From the NCBI GenBank assembly GCA_002436065.1, contig DIXP01000092.1, positions 149,190 to 213,189 on the forward strand: a DNA stretch of 64,000 nt, written 5' to 3'. The position numbers were made by a program, and so were the translations under genes. Positions within the stretch are counted from its first letter, which is position 1. Every line of letters starts with the position of its first letter. This document shows, in pieces, positions 59,458 through 64,000 of this stretch. Below the pieces are notes generated by a model. It was not told the DNA's origin, ran no database searches, and saw only the letters and a list, made by a program, of their open reading frames with translations. Origin of the DNA: Chloroflexi bacterium UBA6077 (GTDB lineage Bacteria > Chloroflexota > UBA6077).

Positions 59458-59497
59458 CGGAGTATCTCCGGTTGACGGTGCAACCGGAGATACTCCG
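59458..59497. repeat. Perfect hairpin in the gap before the S33 peptidase
   Basis: CGGAGTATCTCCGGTTG, a 6-base loop and CAACCGGAGATACTCCG pair over 17 bases. Flanked by CATTGA and a CTTCAGAATGACA-type sequence like the repeats before cbiG, so a dispersed repeat is more likely than a terminator. The 336-base gap 59316-59651 holds nothing else I can support. Confidence 0.6.
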
Positions 59498-59651
59498 GCA
59501 TTGAGACGCTTCAGAATGACAGGCTGGCTCGGAATGATAGGTAGGGCCAGAGTCACCTGAGTAACATGTTGCCTCGGCAGCTGGAAATGACGGCTCCGCA
59601 GGAGTCACGTTGGAGTGCTGCAATAGGTTGAAGAGGGAGGTAGTCTCTGCC

Positions 59652-61172
59652 ATGACGCGAGGCGTCAAGGTTGTCCTGGCCCTGGGGATTGGGGTTGCCC
59701 TATGCCTCGGGCCGGTCGTCGTTGGCTTCCTTTCGGGGAGTGTCTCCTCGGCTGATGCTGCCGATCAGGTAGAATCTGCCATCGTTCTTGAGCCCTGTCA
59801 GCTATCGGCGCCGGGGTCGCCTGTGCGGGTGCCGGCGAAGTGCGGCACGCTCACCGTCTATGAGGATCGTGAGGCCCAGGCGGGGAGGCGCATCGATCTG
59901 CGTGTTGCCGTGGTGAAGGCCGTGCGGGGTAACCCGGCGCCTGATCCACTCTTCCTGCTGACCGGAGGGCCGGGCCAGGCTGCTACCCAATCCTACCTGT
60001 CTCTGGCTCCCGCGCTGGACCGTATTCGAGAGAAGCGCGACATCGTCCTGGTGGATCAGCGAGGGACGGGTCAGTCCAACCCGCTCCAGTGCGCCCAGCT
60101 GTGGGATCTTGACGAGCAGACCGGGACGAGCGGTGCCGGCATCCAGTCCGTGCTGAAGGCTTGCCTGGATGGGCTCGACGCCGACTCACGGCTCTACACA
60201 ACCCCCATAGCCATGGACGACCTCGACCAGGTGCGGCAGGCGTTGGGCTACCAGAAGGTGAATCTCTACGGTGTCTCCTACGGCACCCGAGCCGCACTCA
60301 GCTATCTCCGCCAGTATCCCGATCGCGTGAGGACGGTGATCCTGGATGGCGTCTGGCCTCTGGGACTATCCCTCAGTCCGATGGCTGCTGCCAATGCTCA
60401 GCGGGCGATTGACATGATGTTCGATCGTTGTGCCGTCGACGCGGCCTGCGCCGATGCCTTCCCCAACCTGCGGGCGGAGTTCGCCGATCTACTCAACCGT
60501 CTCAAGCAGGGGCCGGCCAGGGTGGAATTGAACCATCCGATCACCGCTGAGCCGATGGAGTTCGACTTCACCTACGAGCAGTTCGCCAGCGGGGTGAGGC
60601 TGCTCACATACAGCCCCGAGACCGAGGCGCTGCTGCCGATGCTGATCCATGGGGCGTACAGCACGGGGGATTTCCGGCTGCTGGCAGCTCAGTCGCTGAT
60701 GGTGGGCGAGCAATTGTCGGATAGCATCAGCCTCGGGATGGGCTACTCAGTGATGTGCGCAGAGGACCTCCCGTTCTCCTCCCGTGAGGACAGCGAAGCT
60801 GCCGTCGACGGCAGCTACCTGGGCACCGTTGTGGCGGATGCGCTCTTCGAGGCCTGCGCTGTGTGGCCGCGAGGAGCGGTCTCCGGCGACTTCAACAGCC
60901 CCGTCGATTCCGACACCCCCGTCCTGATGCTATCGGGCGAGGCCGACCCCGTGACCCCGCCCTCAAACGCCGAGTTCGCCGCACGTACGCTCCCTCGAAG
61001 CCTGCATCTGGTCGCGCCCGGCCAGGGGCACAACGTCCTCTTTCGAGGATGCCTCTCCAGGGTCGCGGCATCCTTCGTGGAGAGCGGGACCACGGAGGGG
61101 CTGGATACGGGCTGCGTGCGGGAGATCGTGCCGATGCCATTCTTCGCGAATCCCGCGGGGCCGCCGCCATGA
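59652..61172 (+). CDS. Secreted alpha/beta-hydrolase, S33 peptidase family with TAP C-terminal domain
   Basis: About 506 residues. Signal or anchor helix (about 5-30), then the hydrolase core: GGPGQAATQSYL oxyanion segment, DQRGTGQSNPLQC, nucleophile Ser in YGVSYGTRAAL, Asp in SGEADPVTPPSNAE and His in GQGHNVLF in the TAP-like domain. Probably releases N-terminal residues from peptides outside the cell. ATG at 59652 chosen since it starts the signal; GGGAGG is 12 bases upstream. Overlaps the ABC ATPase by 4 bases. Confidence 0.88.
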   Translation: MTRGVKVVLALGIGVALCLGPVVVGFLSGSVSSADAADQVESAIVLEPCQLSAPGSPVRVPAKCGTLTVYEDREAQAGRRIDLRVAVVKAVRGNPAPDPLFLLTGGPGQAATQSYLSLAPALDRIREKRDIVLVDQRGTGQSNPLQCAQLWDLDEQTGTSGAGIQSVLKACLDGLDADSRLYTTPIAMDDLDQVRQALGYQKVNLYGVSYGTRAALSYLRQYPDRVRTVILDGVWPLGLSLSPMAAANAQRAIDMMFDRCAVDAACADAFPNLRAEFADLLNRLKQGPARVELNHPITAEPMEFDFTYEQFASGVRLLTYSPETEALLPMLIHGAYSTGDFRLLAAQSLMVGEQLSDSISLGMGYSVMCAEDLPFSSREDSEAAVDGSYLGTVVADALFEACAVWPRGAVSGDFNSPVDSDTPVLMLSGEADPVTPPSNAEFAARTLPRSLHLVAPGQGHNVLFRGCLSRVAASFVESGTTEGLDTGCVREIVPMPFFANPAGPPP

Positions 61173-61900
61173 TCGAAGTTCGGGATCTCCACAAGTCTTT
61201 TGGGAAGGTGGTCGCGCTGCAGGGCGTCAGCTTCTCTGCCCCCGACGGACGGATCACGGGATTGCTTGGACCCAACGGCGCGGGCAAGACCACCACCCTG
61301 CGGATCCTGTACACCCTGTTGAGGCCGGACCGAGGGACGGCGACGGTGGACGGCCACGACACGGTGGATGACTCCATGGAGGTGCGCAACCGCCTTGGTG
61401 CCCTGCCCGATAGCTACGGCCTCTATCCACGCCTCACGGCGCGGGAGAACATCCGGTACTACGGTCGCTTCCATGGATTGAGCGACGATGTGCTGGAGAA
61501 GGAGATCGATCGTCTGGTCGCAGTGCTGGACATGGCGGACATCATCGATCGCAGAGCCAAGGGCTTCTCCCACGGCCAGCAGTTGAAGGTGGCCATCGCC
61601 CGTACCCTGGTGCACAGTCCGCAGAACGTGCTGCTCGACGAGCCTACCAACGGCCTCGATGTGATGAGCACCCGGGCCGTGAGGGCGCTGCTGCAACGGC
61701 TGCGGGACGAGGGGAGGTGCGTCCTGTTCTCCAGCCACATCATGCAGGAGGTGGCCGCGCTGTGCGACAACATCGTGGTGATTGCGGGGGGGCGAGTGGT
61801 GACCAGCGGCACGCCCGACGAGTTGCGCCAGGAGACCGGACAAACCAGCCTTGAGGACGCCTTTGTCGCGGCCATCGGCTCGGAGGAGGGATTGACGTGA
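61169..61900 (+). CDS. ABC exporter ATPase, NatA/CcmA type
   Basis: 243 residues. Walker A GPNGAGKTTTLRIL, signature FSHGQQLKVAIARTL (HGQ in place of GGQ), Walker B NVLLDEPTNGLD, H-loop FSSH. Overlaps genes on both sides, so peptidase, ATPase and permease are one operon. Works with the ABC-2 permease. Confidence 0.93.
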   Translation: MIEVRDLHKSFGKVVALQGVSFSAPDGRITGLLGPNGAGKTTTLRILYTLLRPDRGTATVDGHDTVDDSMEVRNRLGALPDSYGLYPRLTARENIRYYGRFHGLSDDVLEKEIDRLVAVLDMADIIDRRAKGFSHGQQLKVAIARTLVHSPQNVLLDEPTNGLDVMSTRAVRALLQRLRDEGRCVLFSSHIMQEVAALCDNIVVIAGGRVVTSGTPDELRQETGQTSLEDAFVAAIGSEEGLT

Positions 61901-63078
61901 GCTTCGAGCGGATCGGCCTGGTATTCGGGAAAGAGGTGATAGACAACCTCCGGGATCGCCGCACGCTGATCACGGTGCTGCTATCCACTCTGATCGGCCC
62001 CGGGATGGTCTTCCTGCTCTTCACAGTGATCGGCCACGAGGGCTCGGAGCGGGCCGATAGGCCGTTGGCGCTGCCGGTGAGTGGCGCCGAGAATGCCCCC
62101 AGTCTTGTGGCATTCCTCGAACAGAACGGCGCTGAGGTGGTGGCGGCTCCAGAGGACCCGGAGGCCGGGGTGCGTGCAGGGGACCACGAGGTGGTGTTGA
62201 TTGTTCCCCCGAGCTATCGGGAGGAGTTCGGCGCCGGACAACCGGCCACTGTGCGGCTGGTGGTGGACGAGTCCCGGCAGTCGGCCGGGAGCACTGTCCG
62301 CCGGGCTCGCGCGCTGTTGGAGGGCTATAACCAGCAGATCGCCACTCTGCGGTTGATGGCGCGTGGCATAAGTCCGGCAGTAGTGAGCGTGCTGGCAGTG
62401 GAGAACGTGGACGTGTCCACGCCTCAGAGCATGGCGGCGATGCTGTTGTACGTGGTGCCCTTCTTCCTGATCTTCGCGGTCTTCGGCGGCGGGATGTACC
62501 TGGCTATCGATACGACGGCAGGCGAGCGGGAGCGGGGGTCTCTTGAGCCGCTGCTGATCAATCCGGTGGCGCGCCGGGAACTGCTGTTGGGCAAGTTAGG
62601 CGCAACATTGGTGTTCACCTTTGTGACCGTGGTCGGGACCCTGGTGGCCTTCGCCCTGATGCTGCGGCTGATGCCGCTGGATGCCTACTTCGGTGTGCAG
62701 TTCGGCCTGAACCTGGAGTCGCTGGGGACGATACTGCTGATCACGGTCCCGATGATGCTTCTGGCCGCGGCGCTCCAGATCATCATCGCCACCTACACCC
62801 GCAGCTTCAAGGAGGCTCAGAGCTATCTGGGCTTCCTGCCCCTGATCCCTGGGCTGCCAGGGATGGTGATGGGACTGCTTCCGGTGAAGGTCGACCTGTG
62901 GGCGATGCTGATCCCCACCTTCGGGCAGCAGATGCTGATCAATCAGGTGCTGCGGGGCGAGCCCGTCAGCCCACTCAACTCCGCCGTGTCGGCCGTGGTG
63001 ACGATTGTAGCGGGGATCGGTCTGGTGCTGTTCGCCATCAGGCTGTACGAGCGGGAGGAGCTTCCATTTGGACGGTGA
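61897..63078 (+). CDS. ABC-2 type permease, NatB type
   Basis: 393 residues from a GTG. One N-terminal helix, a large outside domain (about 45-180), then five helices from about 180 (AAMLLYVVPFFLIFAVFGGGMYLA, family sequence RGSLEPLLINPVARRELLLGKLG). Exports sodium or a peptide in known relatives. The substrate here is not known; coupling to the S33 peptidase suggests peptides. Confidence 0.9.
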   Translation: MSFERIGLVFGKEVIDNLRDRRTLITVLLSTLIGPGMVFLLFTVIGHEGSERADRPLALPVSGAENAPSLVAFLEQNGAEVVAAPEDPEAGVRAGDHEVVLIVPPSYREEFGAGQPATVRLVVDESRQSAGSTVRRARALLEGYNQQIATLRLMARGISPAVVSVLAVENVDVSTPQSMAAMLLYVVPFFLIFAVFGGGMYLAIDTTAGERERGSLEPLLINPVARRELLLGKLGATLVFTFVTVVGTLVAFALMLRLMPLDAYFGVQFGLNLESLGTILLITVPMMLLAAALQIIIATYTRSFKEAQSYLGFLPLIPGLPGMVMGLLPVKVDLWAMLIPTFGQQMLINQVLRGEPVSPLNSAVSAVVTIVAGIGLVLFAIRLYEREELPFGR

Positions 63079-63108
63079 CTTACGGCAGCGCTGGCTTCGA
63101 TGGAGTGG

Positions 63109-63516
63109 TCATGGCGAGGCGGGCGGAGATAGACGTTCCTGAACTGCCTGGACGATCTCGGCCGCAAGCCGGACTGCCTCCTGAGCCTCTGCGATTTCTG
63201 GCTCCATGGGACCGCCCGGATAGCGGAATCGGACTGCGTAGGGGCTTAAGATCCTCGCTGCATCCGCCAGGCGTGTCATCTCCTCGTCGATGCTGCTGCT
63301 CCACTCGACCAGAGGCTCCAAGTTGTGCGTCTTTGGGAACGGATGGTCGTGGGCTGTCAGGAATGCCTTCAATGCCTTCTCCGCTGTCTGTTGGGCGAAG
63401 AAGACTGCCGCATCAGGAAAGACTGCCAGACCACCTAGGTTTCCCATAGCGATCTGTAGATCCCTGGTCGCTCGGTTCATCCAGTCCTGCGCCTCCTGTA
63501 ACGCCTCAGGCTGCAT
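63109..63516 (-). CDS. HEPN-domain protein of an MNT/HEPN pair
   Basis: 135 residues, all helical: ALQEAQDWMNRATRDLQIA, FFAQQTAEKALKAFL and the family HDHPFPKTHNLEPLV. The ATG at 63516 is inside the end of the MNT gene (11-base overlap). HEPN partners act as RNase toxins or are held inactive by AMPylation. The second catalytic residue of the Rx4-6H motif is not clear here. Confidence 0.88.
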   Translation of the reverse strand: MQPEALQEAQDWMNRATRDLQIAMGNLGGLAVFPDAAVFFAQQTAEKALKAFLTAHDHPFPKTHNLEPLVEWSSSIDEEMTRLADAARILSPYAVRFRYPGGPMEPEIAEAQEAVRLAAEIVQAVQERLSPPASP

Positions 63517-63886
63517 AAAGCGTCTTCCCCTCGCGGAGCACTGTAGCGGGGAGAGATGCCAGGGCGGGAGCACGCCGGTCAAATTCCTCTCGCGTCATGA
63601 CCAGGACGTCCACTGATAGGGTGTGCCGGCCCATGGCTCGGCGGGCTGCCTGATCCAAGCGGTATCCAGGTTGGTCGGCATGCGATACTACGACCAGGAG
63701 GTCCACGTCGCTGTCGGGAGTGGAGTCGCCGCGAGCTTGGGAGCCAAAGACGTGGATCCGCTCTGGTTGAAAGGCATCGACTAGGAGCCGGAGGAGTCGC
63801 GCCAATTCCCGCGTGTCTGCCGGAGTCATGTGCGGCAACTCTCGCCGAACTCGTTCCTTCAGGTCATCCTGACTCCTGCGGTTCAC
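63506..63886 (-). CDS. MNT-type minimal nucleotidyltransferase
   Basis: 126 residues from a GTG at 63886 with AGGAGG 6 bases upstream. Motif GSQARGDSTPDSDVDLLVVV holds GSx(G)...DxD metal-binding residues; a third Asp in SVDVLVM. Predicted antitoxin that modifies the HEPN protein. Upstream frame to 63982 lacks a good start. Bases 63887-64000 hold no gene. Confidence 0.9.
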   Translation of the reverse strand: MNRRSQDDLKERVRRELPHMTPADTRELARLLRLLVDAFQPERIHVFGSQARGDSTPDSDVDLLVVVSHADQPGYRLDQAARRAMGRHTLSVDVLVMTREEFDRRAPALASLPATVLREGKTLYAA

Positions 63887-64000
63887 GGTACACCTCCTAT
63901 CGCTGATAGACCAACCGTCAACTCGATCCTGGATCTTGGTGATATTGTACCTTTCCGTGTTGTGTCGTGGAAGCCGCCGCATTGACTCACAAATAATCTT

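Overview
The window is high-GC bacterial chromosome (roughly 60% G+C by eye) from an anaerobe. Evidence for anaerobic life is the oxygen-sensitive class III ribonucleotide reductase (NrdD/NrdG), the ferrous iron transporter FeoB, the anaerobic (cobalt-early) cobalamin pathway and a nitrogenase-like protein set. The tetrapyrrole, Tat-lipoprotein and two-component genes, the Nur-like Fur protein and the DtxR protein would fit a member of the Chloroflexota, but no rRNA or ribosomal gene is present, so the placement is an inference. No tRNA, rRNA, CRISPR array or intact insertion sequence was seen.

Layout. 1-3.6 kb: a membrane-anchored methyltransferase cut by the window edge, then nrdG-nrdD on the minus strand behind a NrdR-type double box. 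3.7-8.7 kb: an iron region: DtxR/FeoA protein, FeoB, FeoC, a truncated nitrogenase-like (NifK-type) fragment and a second membrane-anchored methyltransferase, with three promoters carrying the same operator TTAGG-N4-CCTAA in the same register. 8.7-18.2 kb: OmpR-type two-component pair, beta-propeller protein, YcgQ/YcgR-type pair, ferredoxin, third membrane methyltransferase, alkaline phosphatase behind a PHO-box-like array, YibE/F-type membrane protein. 18.2-24 kb: an orphan cobalamin riboswitch, a lone corrinoid protein with a LysR regulator of lower GC, then riboswitch-controlled cbiMNQO (cobalt uptake).

24-40 kb is the core of interest. A cobalamin riboswitch precedes an eight-gene operon: NifH-, NifD- and NifK-like proteins followed directly by a complete peptide/nickel-family ABC importer (binding protein, two permeases, two ATPases). 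Next comes a Fur-family regulator whose own promoter, and the region in front of the next operon, carry TTGCAA-N5-TTGCAA sites like the nickel-responsive Nur box. The second operon encodes a paralogous importer (permease, fused double ATPase, binding protein, permease) with an FmdE-type protein inside it. Two importers of one family thus appear to be under cobalamin and nickel control respectively.

40-50 kb: a fourth cobalamin riboswitch and the corrin-ring operon cbiC-cbiX-cbiD-cbiET-cbiL-cbiF-cbiG-cbiH-cbiA; cbiX carries a C-terminal extension that looks like a CbiD amino-terminal domain, and no cbiJ-type reductase is seen. 50-64 kb: a NarX-like kinase and LuxR-type regulator, a DUF433/DUF5615 pair, an FAD oxidoreductase and a TctC-type binding protein with a divergent LysR regulator and matching operators, a glyoxalase-family protein, a frameshifted exported protein, a secreted S33 peptidase, an ABC-2 exporter and a HEPN/MNT pair.

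Together the window reads as a metal and corrinoid economy locus: iron, cobalt and nickel uptake under DtxR, riboswitch and Nur-like control, feeding corrinoid synthesis. The nitrogenase-like proteins linked to both the cobalt-type and (as a relic) the iron-type regulon are the best candidate for an undescribed system.
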